A stretch of DNA of 9,715 bases from JBCCFW01 sp039029535. Lineage in GTDB: Bacteria; Acidobacteriota; JBCCFW01. The notes under the pieces were generated by a model that made no database searches, had not been told where the DNA came from, and saw only the letters and a list, made by a program, of their open reading frames with translations. Positions 1 to 6,378 of this stretch are shown in pieces. The stretch's first letter is position 1. Each line of letters starts with the position of its first letter. A program made the translations under genes and the position numbers. The DNA lies in NCBI GenBank assembly GCA_039029535.1, contig JBCCFW010000236.1, positions 1 to 9,715 on the forward strand. Direction: 5' to 3'.

Positions 1-1246
1 CGGCACCGAATGTGAAGAGGAGGTTCTCGAGGTTGAAGACGCGATCGGCGGTCGCAGCCGTCTTGAGCGCCGCCCAGACCTCGAGCAGCGTGAACGACAT
101 CGGATCGTCATCGGTGCCCGGCGTTTGGTCGTCGGTGGCGGGGACGTCGAAGAGATCCCAGATGGCGGAGGCGACCACCGCGGAGTTCGTGAGACCGCGG
201 CTGCCGACGAGCGCGGTGGCGCCGGCCGTCAGGGTCTCGATCTCGTGCGACTCGGTGCGCAGCGTGAGGGCGCCGTCGGAGAGACCGGAGGTGCGGACGT
301 GCTGGTCCGGACGCGGATGTCCGGCGTTGAAGCGGATCGCGGAGGAGAGCGCTTCGACCAAGCCCTCGGCGAAGGCCAGGCGCGGCAAGAGCTCTTCGTC
401 ACGCGGATCGAACTGGAGCTGCGGATCGTCGGGAGCGCTGAGCAGGAGATCCGTGTGGTCGTTGCGCAGGAAGCGATCGTTCAGGAAGGCCCCGAGCTGA
501 CCGAGGACCACCGTGTCGTCGTAGCCCTCGTCGGCACCGACGAAGATGTCGGGGTTGCCGTAGAAGTACTTGGTGCCGCTATCCGAGTCGTGATCCGAGC
601 GGTAAGCCAGGGTCATCAGGCCGGCGCTGTCACGGGTCTCGCCGACTGCCTCCAGGAAGTCGAGAGTGTCCTGGAGCTGATCCCAGATGTTGAAGGCCTT
701 GCCCAGGTCGTCGTCCATCCGCGCGATCCACGGCATCGTGCCGGCTGGCTGCGGGATGGAGTTGGCGTCGATGTCGGCCGAGCAGGGGGCGACCGGCTCA
801 CCGCACTCGGCGAAGCCTGAGAACGGGAAGTCGAGGGTGTAGGGCACGCCGTCGGGGGCGAAGGAGTCGACCGCGACCACGCCCGTGACCTGGTGCTGGC
901 CCGCCACGACCGGATGGTTGGCCGAGGTCGCGGTGATCCGGACCGTGCCGGCGGGGAAGGTCCCGCGGATGTCCGGATGATCGAGCAACTCGATCGCGAA
1001 GTTGCCGTTCTCGTCGGTCTGACCCTCGCCGAGCAGCGTCGTGAGGGTCGTGTCGAAGACCTGGACGTCGGCGAAGCGGATCGGACGCTCGACCATGACC
1101 CCGTCGAAACCGGTGATCTGGAAGAGGTCCGGCGACTGGTCCTCGTAGACGACCTGGCCGACGACGCGGCGTGCGGAGGTCGTGCTCGCGTGTCCGAGGA
1201 CGAGCGTCGCAAGAAGAAGGAGGGAGAGCCGGCGGCAGGCGTTCAT
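1..1246 (-). CDS. Sec-exported protein with regulatory-like beta domain and degenerate metallopeptidase-like domain (partial, C-terminus beyond left edge)
   Basis: The frame is open from an ATG at 1246 to the left edge: 415 codons, no stop, so the C-terminus is missing. Residues 1-25 form a Sec signal peptide (MNACRR, Leu-rich core, cleavage likely after TTSA). Residues 27-110 resemble a carboxypeptidase-regulatory-like/Ig-type beta domain (VVGQVVYED... then QTDENGNFAIEL). The part from about 225 onward follows the layout of secreted proteins with a zinc HExxH helix: DDTVVLGQLGAFL where that family usually reads HEFGHF, then AFAEGLVEALSS (residues 291-302, family form A-W-x-E-G), then VVASAIWDLFD (357-367). 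The HExxH position reads G249-Q-L-G-A253, so both zinc histidines and the catalytic Glu are absent, while E294 remains. I infer a non-catalytic homologue. A GGTGA sequence four bases before the ATG supports the start. The family assignment is from memory of its pattern, not a search. Confidence 0.8.
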   Translation of the reverse strand, partial: MNACRRLSLLLLATLVLGHASTTSARRVVGQVVYEDQSPDLFQITGFDGVMVERPIRFADVQVFDTTLTTLLGEGQTDENGNFAIELLDHPDIRGTFPAGTVRITATSANHPVVAGQHQVTGVVAVDSFAPDGVPYTLDFPFSGFAECGEPVAPCSADIDANSIPQPAGTMPWIARMDDDLGKAFNIWDQLQDTLDFLEAVGETRDSAGLMTLAYRSDHDSDSGTKYFYGNPDIFVGADEGYDDTVVLGQLGAFLNDRFLRNDHTDLLLSAPDDPQLQFDPRDEELLPRLAFAEGLVEALSSAIRFNAGHPRPDQHVRTSGLSDGALTLRTESHEIETLTAGATALVGSRGLTNSAVVASAIWDLFDVPATDDQTPGTDDDPMSFTLLEVWAALKTAATADRVFNLENLLFTFGA

Positions 1247-1294
1247 GGGTTCACCCCACGGATGGTTCGAAGAGTCGGGATTCGATCGAGCACT

Positions 1295-1314
1295 CGAAGT
1301 CCTCGTGGACTTCG
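1295..1314. other. Perfect 8-bp inverted repeat, 4-base loop, in the leader of the exported protein gene
   Basis: CGAAGTCC and GGACTTCG flank a four-base TCGT loop. Read on the minus strand the hairpin lies 49-68 bases upstream of the ATG at 1246 and about 140 bases after the stop of the membrane protein gene at 1454. No T-run follows on the minus strand, so it is not a classical intrinsic terminator. It could be a leader hairpin or a protein site. The rest of the gap 1247-1453 shows nothing I can name. Confidence 0.35.
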
Positions 1315-1453
1315 CCCCCCGAGCGTCCCCAGGCTGCCGGCCAGGCGTGCGCAGACCCATGGCAAGCGAATCAATCCTTACCACCAGCCCCTGCGCGAAG
1401 CCGGATTCTGTCACGCAGGCTGGGAACACGGCAAGCACTACCTCTTTTCGCTC

Positions 1454-1867
1454 TCAACCTGGGAGTGGGGCGAATCGGCCCAACACGCTCAGCCAGGGAG
1501 GGCGGAGCCAGAGGAGCCCGCCGAGGAGCACGAGCACGGGGAGGACGGAGAGCGTGAGCCGGGCCAGCACCCGTCCCAGCCCGGCTCGCCGAAGGAGACG
1601 CCACGGCGCGAGCAGGAGCTCGGCCAGCAGGACGAGCCCCAGGCCGGCACCAGCCACGCCGGCCACGCCCAGCGAACGGGCGTTGCGGGCCTGGAATTCC
1701 ACCGCCTCGAGGGCCTCTCGGTCGAGCCAGGAGGGCCGCGCGAACACCAGGGCGATCGCCGCGGCGGCGAGCAGCGGGAGGAGCCCCCACCCGAGGACCG
1801 GCATCTTCGTTCGCTTGATGGCCAGCTCCGGAGGCGGCGGCAAGCTCGTCTTCGCGGGGTCGCTCAT
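1454..1867 (-). CDS. Small three-helix inner-membrane protein, function unknown
   Basis: A 137-residue protein that I do not recognise. It has a soluble N-terminus with a proline run (residues 10-13) and a basic patch (KRTK), then three hydrophobic segments at about 22-43, 67-88 and 101-121. The basic loop at 90-99 (RLLRRAGLGR) and acidic loop at 44-66 fit an N-in/C-out topology by the positive-inside rule. The ATG at 1867 overlaps the TGA of the rhodanese-E1 gene by four bases (ATGA), which argues strongly that this frame is real and is translated by coupling. It is the last gene of the JAMM/E1 operon. There are no conserved cysteines or other catalytic-looking residues, so a role in sulfur transfer is not evident. 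It could be a membrane partner or an unrelated gene sharing the transcript. Confidence 0.75.
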   Translation of the reverse strand: MSDPAKTSLPPPPELAIKRTKMPVLGWGLLPLLAAAAIALVFARPSWLDREALEAVEFQARNARSLGVAGVAGAGLGLVLLAELLLAPWRLLRRAGLGRVLARLTLSVLPVLVLLGGLLWLRPPWLSVLGRFAPLPG

Positions 1868-3024
1868 CCGCCCCCGCAGTGGTCCGCCAGGTCTTGATAC
1901 CCGGGGAATTCGCGCCCTTCAGCGCAATGACTGCACTCTGGATCGCGCCGGAGCTTGAGCTCGGTGAAGGCCGGCTGGAGCGCCTCGTAGGTCAGGAGAC
2001 GGCCGACCAAGGCGTCACCGGCGTCGAGCAGGAGCTTCACGACCTCGACTGCCTGGAGCAGGCCCACGACCCCCGGCACGACCCCGAGCACCCCGGCCTC
2101 CGCACACGACGGCGCCAAGCCCGGCGGCGGCGGCTCGGGGAACAGGCAGCGGTAGCAGGGACCCTTGCCGGCCCAGAACACGGTGACCTGCCCCTCGAAT
2201 CGGTGGACGCTGCCGTGCACGGCCGGGAGCCCGAGCCGCACGCAGGCGTCGTTGACGAGGTAGCGGGTCGAAAAGTTGTCGGCCCCGTCCACGACCACGT
2301 CGTGTCCGCCGAGGAGCTCCTCGACGTTGGCGGCGACGAGCCGCTGCGTGACGGGGGTCACCGTCACGTCGGGGTTGAGAGCGGTGAGCCGGTCGGCCGC
2401 CGACTCGGTCTTGGGTCGGCCCACGCCCGGCGTGTCGTGGAGCACCTGCCGCTGGAGGTTCGAGGCCTCGACCCGGTCGTCGTCGATGACGGTGAGCTGA
2501 CCGACCCCGGCCGCGGCCAGGTAGAGGGCGGCAGGCGAGCCGAGCCCGCCGGCTCCCACCAGGGCGACCCGTCCCGCGAGCAGCCGCGCCTGCCCCTCCT
2601 CACCGACCTCTGGGATCGTGAGGTGCCGGGCGTAGCGAGCCCGCTGGGCGGAGTCGAGCACGCGGGGGGTCGTCAGCTCGCCGCCGGAGCGGCTCCAGGC
2701 CGCCACGCCGCCACGGAGCGAGACGAGGTCCTCGTAGCCGAGGCGGGCCAGGGACTCGACCGCCAGCAGCGACCGGACCCCTCCGGCACAGTACAAGACG
2801 GTACGGCGGGCCCGATCCGGCAAGATCTCGCCACAGCGCACTTCCAGCAGGCCTCGCGGCAAGTGGCTCGCTCCCGGGACGTGCCCGGTCGACCACTCGT
2901 CGGGCTCCCGGACGTCGAGGAGCAGCGGTGGCTCGGGACCCGCCAGCGCCTCGGCGAGCTCCTCCGGCGACCACTCGCGGTGCCGAGCCCGCAGCTCGTC
3001 GAGCCAGGAGTCGAGGTTGCTCAC
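1864..3024 (-). CDS. Rhodanese-E1 fusion: MoeB/ThiF-type sulfur-carrier adenylyltransferase
   Basis: This 386-residue cytoplasmic enzyme should adenylate the C-terminal Gly-Gly of a ubiquitin-fold sulfur carrier (MoaD/ThiS/CysO type) and pass on sulfur. Residues 20-112 are a rhodanese domain: D37-V-R39, and the active loop C79-AGGVRS expected to carry a persulfide. Residues 125-386 are the E1 domain: nucleotide loop GAGGLGSP (157-164), D181/D182, SNLQRQ with R192, K205 in GRPKTES, and DGADN (246-250). The zinc pairs are C290-x2-C293 and C364-x2-C367. C307, in APSCAEAGVLG, sits in the loop that carries the reactive Cys in ThiF/MOCS3. An N-terminal rhodanese, rather than the C-terminal one of MOCS3/MoeZ, is known in some gammaproteobacterial MoeB-like proteins. 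The start is GTG at 3024, overlapping the JAMM stop by four bases, with GGGAG eight bases upstream. Which carrier it serves (Mo-cofactor, thiamine, cysteine) cannot be decided here. Confidence 0.93.
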   Translation of the reverse strand: MSNLDSWLDELRARHREWSPEELAEALAGPEPPLLLDVREPDEWSTGHVPGASHLPRGLLEVRCGEILPDRARRTVLYCAGGVRSLLAVESLARLGYEDLVSLRGGVAAWSRSGGELTTPRVLDSAQRARYARHLTIPEVGEEGQARLLAGRVALVGAGGLGSPAALYLAAAGVGQLTVIDDDRVEASNLQRQVLHDTPGVGRPKTESAADRLTALNPDVTVTPVTQRLVAANVEELLGGHDVVVDGADNFSTRYLVNDACVRLGLPAVHGSVHRFEGQVTVFWAGKGPCYRCLFPEPPPPGLAPSCAEAGVLGVVPGVVGLLQAVEVVKLLLDAGDALVGRLLTYEALQPAFTELKLRRDPECSHCAEGREFPGYQDLADHCGGG

Positions 3025-3455
3025 GAGCCGAGCTCCCAGCGAGCGGCCTCTGCGGTCAGGCGACCCTCGTCACCGAGCCGACAGGACCGACGGTCGGTCA
3101 CCTCCGGCTCACCCTCCTCCGTCGGAGTCACGGCCAGGATGACGTGGCTCCAGCCGGGCTGGGCGGCGGCGTGATCCTCCTTCGACGGCACGGCCCGACC
3201 CGACGGGTGGCTGTGGTAGCAGCCGACGATCTCGAGCCCCCGGGAGTCGGCGCGACGCAGCGCATCGGCGAAGCCCTGCGGATCCAACTCGAATCGGTCG
3301 GCCTCCGGGGCGAGGTTTCGAGCAGCCACGGCTTCGGCAACCACCGTCCGGTCCCCGTCGTAGGTGCCCAGCAGCAGGCCGCAGGCCTCCCGGGGGAAGA
3401 CGGTCCGGCCGTGACGGTCCATCCGGGAGCACGCGGACGACAGGACATGGAGCAT
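3021..3455 (-). CDS. M67/JAMM family metallopeptidase (Mec+-like)
   Basis: A 144-residue zinc isopeptidase-like enzyme of the JAB1/MPN+ fold. All core residues are present: E23 in PREACGLLLG, H81 and H83 in HSHPSG, S91 and D94 in PSKED, giving the H-x-H-x10-D spacing. NLAPEADRFELDP (48-60) is the usual substrate-side strand. In characterised bacterial relatives (Mec+ acting on CysO, QbsD on QbsE) the enzyme clips residues from the C-terminus of a sulfur carrier so that Gly-Gly is exposed, or releases cysteine from it. The E1 gene starts within its stop codon, which fits that role. I chose the ATG at 3455 because MLHVL gives a normal family N-terminus. The frame runs on to 3689, but the extra part is compositionally unlike the domain and overlaps the divergent gene. 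An ATG at 3422 would leave the enzyme short at its N-terminus. No strong Shine-Dalgarno is seen. Confidence 0.9.
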   Translation of the reverse strand: MLHVLSSACSRMDRHGRTVFPREACGLLLGTYDGDRTVVAEAVAARNLAPEADRFELDPQGFADALRRADSRGLEIVGCYHSHPSGRAVPSKEDHAAAQPGWSHVILAVTPTEEGEPEVTDRRSCRLGDEGRLTAEAARWELGS

Positions 3456-3574
3456 GCTGAGCTGGCTCGTGGGGCGTGTCGAGAACGGGTGCAGAGCTGT
3501 CCAGGACGACTGGCTGACCCGACTCGGGCAGGTTACACCTGAGCGACCCCCATGCGCCGACGACTCGGCCATCC

Positions 3575-3585
3575 GAGGGAGAGGA
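3575..3585 (+). promoter_or_regulatory. Purine-rich ribosome binding site fixing a GTG start
   Basis: GAGGGAGAGGA lies with its GAGG core four to five bases before the GTG at 3589. The codon directly precedes a clear signal peptide, so this start is preferred to the in-frame ATG at 3454, which would put 45 uncharacteristic residues before the signal sequence and overlap the JAMM gene. The divergent gap 3456-3588 should hold promoters for both directions, but I see no convincing -35/-10 pair. Confidence 0.6.
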
Positions 3586-3588
3586 CCC

Positions 3589-5376
3589 GTGAACCGTCCC
3601 CCAGCATCACGCCTGACCGGTTGGACCACCGCGCTTGCCGCCGCCTGTCTCGCCCTGTCCGCCCAGGCCCAGGTGACCGGCCTCGGCACGAGCGGCGGCG
3701 GGACTGACCCCTACGCCGAGGGAGAGGAAGACGGACGCCTCCTCGGCATCCGCCAGGGACAGACCAGCGGTCGCTCGCACCGTCTCTTCCTCGCGCTCCA
3801 GGAAGGCTTCGCGCAGGGGCTGACCGAGGCGGCCCGACCGGGCCAGCGGGAGTCGCTCACCGCCGACCAGGGCAGCACGAGCCGCGACGCCGGCCGCGAG
3901 GCCGGTCTCGAGCGTGGCACGGAGGCCGGTCGCGAGGCCGCCCTGCGCGCCTGGCTCGACCAGGGCCGGGCCCCCGGACGCGCCACCGCTCCGCCGCCTC
4001 CGGAGCTGAGCGCCGCCGACGCCGGATTCGAAGGGCCCTGTCCTCCGTCCGACGGCGCCCTCATGAACTTCAACGGTAGCGAGGTCCGTCTCGACATCGG
4101 CCGTCTCGACGAGGGGCAGTCGCCCTTCGAGAAGGCCGTCTACGAGCCCCCCTACCCGCCCGAGGACGACCTGCGGCGGCGCGGACGCTTCATCGGCTTG
4201 AGCAACGAGGATCTCGAGCAGTGGATCCGCGACTACCGCTTCGCATTCCAGGCCGCCTACATCGACAGCTACACCGAGAGCGCCGACACGGTGCCGGCCG
4301 AGCAGCGTGAGGACTTCCTTCGACGAGGCCGCACGCTCGGCCGCAACGAGGGCGCACGCCGTCTCACCTGTGAGGTCGCTGCCGCGGCCAGCGAGACCGC
4401 CTGGCGCGAGGGCCTGGCCGAGGGCTGGCGCGACGGCTTCGAGACGAGCCACGCCGAAGCCGTCGAGCAGTCCCGACGACGCGCCGTCGTGGTCGTCGAC
4501 GGCAGCATCCGCGATGCCTCCGGTGACGGCCTCCTGCAGCCGGGAGAAGCGGCCGTGCTCGAGCTCGAGTTGTGCAACGCCAGCTCGAACGCGACCGACC
4601 GCTCGTCCGGTTCCTGGCAGGCCTTGCGCGGTCTTTCCAAGCAGAAGGGCTACTTCGACGGTGGTCTCCAGCCCGGCGAGTGCCGCAACGAGCGCGTCGA
4701 GCTCGGCCCCACCGCGGCCAACGCTCCCGCTGGAACGAAGGTCGTCGTTCTCACGCGAGGGATGGGCAACGGCAAGAAGGTGCTCACCGCCGACCTGCAG
4801 TGGCCGCTGCGGCTCGGCCTGAAGAACGCCCGTCTCACGAGCTCGGATGGCGTGCTGCACGTGACCGTCCAGGGCGAGGTCGAGCGTCGCGCTACCGCCG
4901 ACGCGCATCTCCGCGACGCCGCCGCCGGCAAGGGCGTCCCCCTTCCGGCAGGGTCCGAGGAGGTCAGCGTGAGCGTGCCGGTGGCCCTGACGAGCCTCGC
5001 CACGCACCCGGCTGCCGGCGTGCTGGAGCTGACCGACGCGACCGGTCGGTCCTGGCAACGCATGAGCTGGTCGAGCGAGCTGACCCTGGCCGAAGCCGTG
5101 CCGCTGGTCGCCGGCCTGAGCGATCCGGTCGCGGCGGTCGGCCAGCTCACCGAGCGCCTGGTCGCCACCCTCGAGACGAGCCTCGGCGGTGGTGCCGAGG
5201 CCGAGCAGGCCAGCTCGGCACTGGAGGCCTACGGTCAGGCCCTCGACCGCCTGCGAAACGGAGCCGCCCGCAACGCGTTCGCCAGCGTGGTGGAGCCCGT
5301 CCTGCTGGCGCGACTGGCCGAAGACGACGTCCCGAAGTCGCTGCGCAAGCGCTGGCGCCGACAGCTCTCGCTCTGA
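3589..5376 (+). CDS. Large Sec-exported protein with GxxxG repeat arrays and a DxxGDGxxxPGE beta domain, function unknown
   Basis: Starting at GTG 3589 this gives 595 residues. Residues 1-27 are a Sec signal peptide (RLTGWTTALAAACLALSAQA, cut before QVTG), so the protein is periplasmic or outside the cell. Glycine recurs every fourth residue in several arrays: G45/49/53/57/61, G73/77, G102/106/110/114, G247/251/255 and G275/279/283, embedded in Glu/Arg/Ala-rich helical sequence. A Pro-rich stretch (about 130-140) separates two array regions. Residues 300-415 resemble the beta-sandwich modules of exported proteins with a D-x-x-G-D-G-x-x-x-P-G-E loop (DASGDGLLQPGE, 309-320), followed by LELELCNAS. 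Further beta-rich sequence runs to about 495, then the C-terminus (from 500) becomes helical and ends basic (RKRWRRQLSL). There is no lipobox, membrane helix or enzyme motif. The glycine spacing recalls FliH and Yae1, but those are cytosolic, so I assign no function. Confidence 0.85.
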   Translation: MNRPPASRLTGWTTALAAACLALSAQAQVTGLGTSGGGTDPYAEGEEDGRLLGIRQGQTSGRSHRLFLALQEGFAQGLTEAARPGQRESLTADQGSTSRDAGREAGLERGTEAGREAALRAWLDQGRAPGRATAPPPPELSAADAGFEGPCPPSDGALMNFNGSEVRLDIGRLDEGQSPFEKAVYEPPYPPEDDLRRRGRFIGLSNEDLEQWIRDYRFAFQAAYIDSYTESADTVPAEQREDFLRRGRTLGRNEGARRLTCEVAAAASETAWREGLAEGWRDGFETSHAEAVEQSRRRAVVVVDGSIRDASGDGLLQPGEAAVLELELCNASSNATDRSSGSWQALRGLSKQKGYFDGGLQPGECRNERVELGPTAANAPAGTKVVVLTRGMGNGKKVLTADLQWPLRLGLKNARLTSSDGVLHVTVQGEVERRATADAHLRDAAAGKGVPLPAGSEEVSVSVPVALTSLATHPAAGVLELTDATGRSWQRMSWSSELTLAEAVPLVAGLSDPVAAVGQLTERLVATLETSLGGGAEAEQASSALEAYGQALDRLRNGAARNAFASVVEPVLLARLAEDDVPKSLRKRWRRQLSL

Positions 5377-5455
5377 CGCGACACGGCCTCTGAGTCAGCC
5401 CCACGCGCCGAACACGAAAGTCCGGCAGCCGGTCTTCCGTCACGCTGAAGCCCGT

Positions 5456-5477
5456 GCGACCATCGCTGGTGCTTTTT
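5456..5477 (+). terminator. Weak intrinsic terminator candidate after the exported GxxxG protein
   Basis: GC(G)ACCA pairs with TGGTGC across a TCGC loop (5463-5466), with one bulged G at 5458, and five T's follow at 5473-5477. It lies about 80 bases after the stop at 5376 and 39 bases before the reductase ATG. That position fits termination of the upstream gene, but the stem is short. The rest of the 5377-5515 gap shows no clear promoter. Confidence 0.4.
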
Positions 5478-5515
5478 CCGACTGAGGCGGTCGGAGAGCA
5501 AGCGAGAACAATCGA

Positions 5516-6367
5516 ATGGCCAAGCCGGTCCTCTCCGCGCAGATCACCCATCGGGAAGATCTGAACGACACCCTTGCGATCTTTCGCTTCGAGCTGGAGG
5601 GAGGGGTTCCGGACTTCACCCCCGGCCAGTTCGTCACCCTCGGCATTCCCCATCCCGACCCGGAGAAGGAAGGGAAGATGCTCTGGCGCGCCTACTCCAT
5701 CGCATCGGCGCCGAGCACCAAGGAGCACCTCGAGCTCTACATCCGCTGGGCGCGCAAGCCGATCGACGGGCTGTTCACGACCAAGCTCTGGGAGATGAAG
5801 GTCGGTGACACGCTCAAGCAACGCGGCATCACCGGCCCGTTCACGGTCGAGGACAGTCTCGGCGACGGCAGCCCCGACCAGCGCCGGCTCCTCCTCTTCG
5901 GCGGCGGCACTGGCGTGGCGCCCTTTCTCTCCTACGCCATCGAGATGCAGCGGAAGAAGGTGCCTCGCGAGCTCGTCGTCCTGCACGGTGCGAGCTACAT
6001 CGAGGAGCTCGGCTACCGCGAAGAGCTCATCGAAATGGACCGTCAGACCGCCGACGCGGGCAAGGACGAGTTCCGGCTCCGCTACATCGCCAGCATCAGC
6101 CGTCCCAAGGAAGAGGCCAACGCCGGCTGGGATGGTGAGGTCGGTCGTGTCGAGACTCTCATCCAGAAGCAAGACGGCCAGGAGCAGTCGCGGCTCGAGG
6201 AGATCCTCGGCGAAGAGGTCACCCGCGAGAACTCGTTCTGCCACGTGTGTGGCTACGGCGCGACCTGCAAGGCGGTCGAGGAAGTCCTCAAGCCCCGCGG
6301 CTTCCGCACGCGTCGCGAGAAGGGCGAGGACGGCACCTACGACATGAAGGTCGAGTCGTACGGCTAG
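5516..6367 (+). CDS. fpr: Ferredoxin/flavodoxin--NADP+ reductase (FAD-dependent, Fpr type)
   Basis: A 283-residue flavoenzyme that exchanges electrons between NADP(H) and ferredoxin or flavodoxin in the cytoplasm. The N-terminal FAD domain has FTPGQFVTLG (34-43) and the R58-A-Y-S-I-A-S64 flavin motif. The NADP domain has LLFGGGTGVAPF (126-137), VVLHGAS (154-160) followed by the conserved ELGYREEL, SISRP and GRV elements, and VCGYGATCKAVEEVL (244-258) where the family normally has CGNPxM. The C-terminus (KVESYG) keeps a Tyr near the end but lacks the usual terminal Trp. It is slightly longer than typical bacterial Fpr (about 250-260), mostly from loops near 113-121 and 198-207. C242, C245 and C251 form a cluster not typical of the family. 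The ATG is preceded only by a weak GAGAA sequence. No ferredoxin gene is adjacent, so its partner is unknown. Confidence 0.9.
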   Translation: MAKPVLSAQITHREDLNDTLAIFRFELEGGVPDFTPGQFVTLGIPHPDPEKEGKMLWRAYSIASAPSTKEHLELYIRWARKPIDGLFTTKLWEMKVGDTLKQRGITGPFTVEDSLGDGSPDQRRLLLFGGGTGVAPFLSYAIEMQRKKVPRELVVLHGASYIEELGYREELIEMDRQTADAGKDEFRLRYIASISRPKEEANAGWDGEVGRVETLIQKQDGQEQSRLEEILGEEVTRENSFCHVCGYGATCKAVEEVLKPRGFRTRREKGEDGTYDMKVESYG

Positions 6368-6378
6368 CCCCAGCTAGC
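6363..6378. other. Inverted repeat GCTAGC-CCCA-GCTAGC spanning two convergent stop codons
   Basis: Two copies of GCTAGC separated by CCCA form a six-base perfect stem. One arm contains the TAG of the reductase (6365-6367), the other the TAG of the acetyltransferase on the minus strand (6374-6376). Only six bases separate the two genes. There is no T-run on either side, so it may be a minimal bidirectional 3'-end hairpin rather than a standard intrinsic terminator. Confidence 0.4.

Noticed and set aside
1864..1880. E1 C-terminal GGG as a ubiquitin-like conjugation tail
   Set aside because: The position matches the normal C-terminal end of rhodanese-MoeB proteins, and the Gly codons coincide with the ribosome site of the next gene.
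125..1897. Two plus-strand frames (125-820 and 893-1897)
   Set aside because: Antisense shadows of the exported protein at the left edge and the small membrane protein; low-complexity translations.
1879..3174. 431-residue plus-strand frame
   Set aside because: Antisense to the rhodanese-E1 gene, which has complete family motifs; its Gly/Arg/Asp-rich translation has no domain features.
1864..3455. CBASS or Bil-type ubiquitin-like defence system
   Set aside because: An E1 and a JAMM are present, but there is no E2, ubiquitin-like protein, CD-NTase or effector, and the rhodanese domain points to sulfur transfer.
3456..3689. N-terminal extension of the JAMM protein up to 3689
   Set aside because: It would overlap the divergent signal-peptide gene and adds sequence unlike the JAMM domain; the ATG at 3455 gives the usual length.
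3607..5058. 483-residue minus-strand frame
   Set aside because: It lies wholly antisense to the exported GxxxG protein, whose signal peptide, ribosome site and domain pattern show it is the real gene. Long antisense frames are expected at this GC content.
5147..6244. 365-residue minus-strand frame
   Set aside because: Antisense to the ferredoxin-NADP reductase, whose FAD and NADP motifs are intact.
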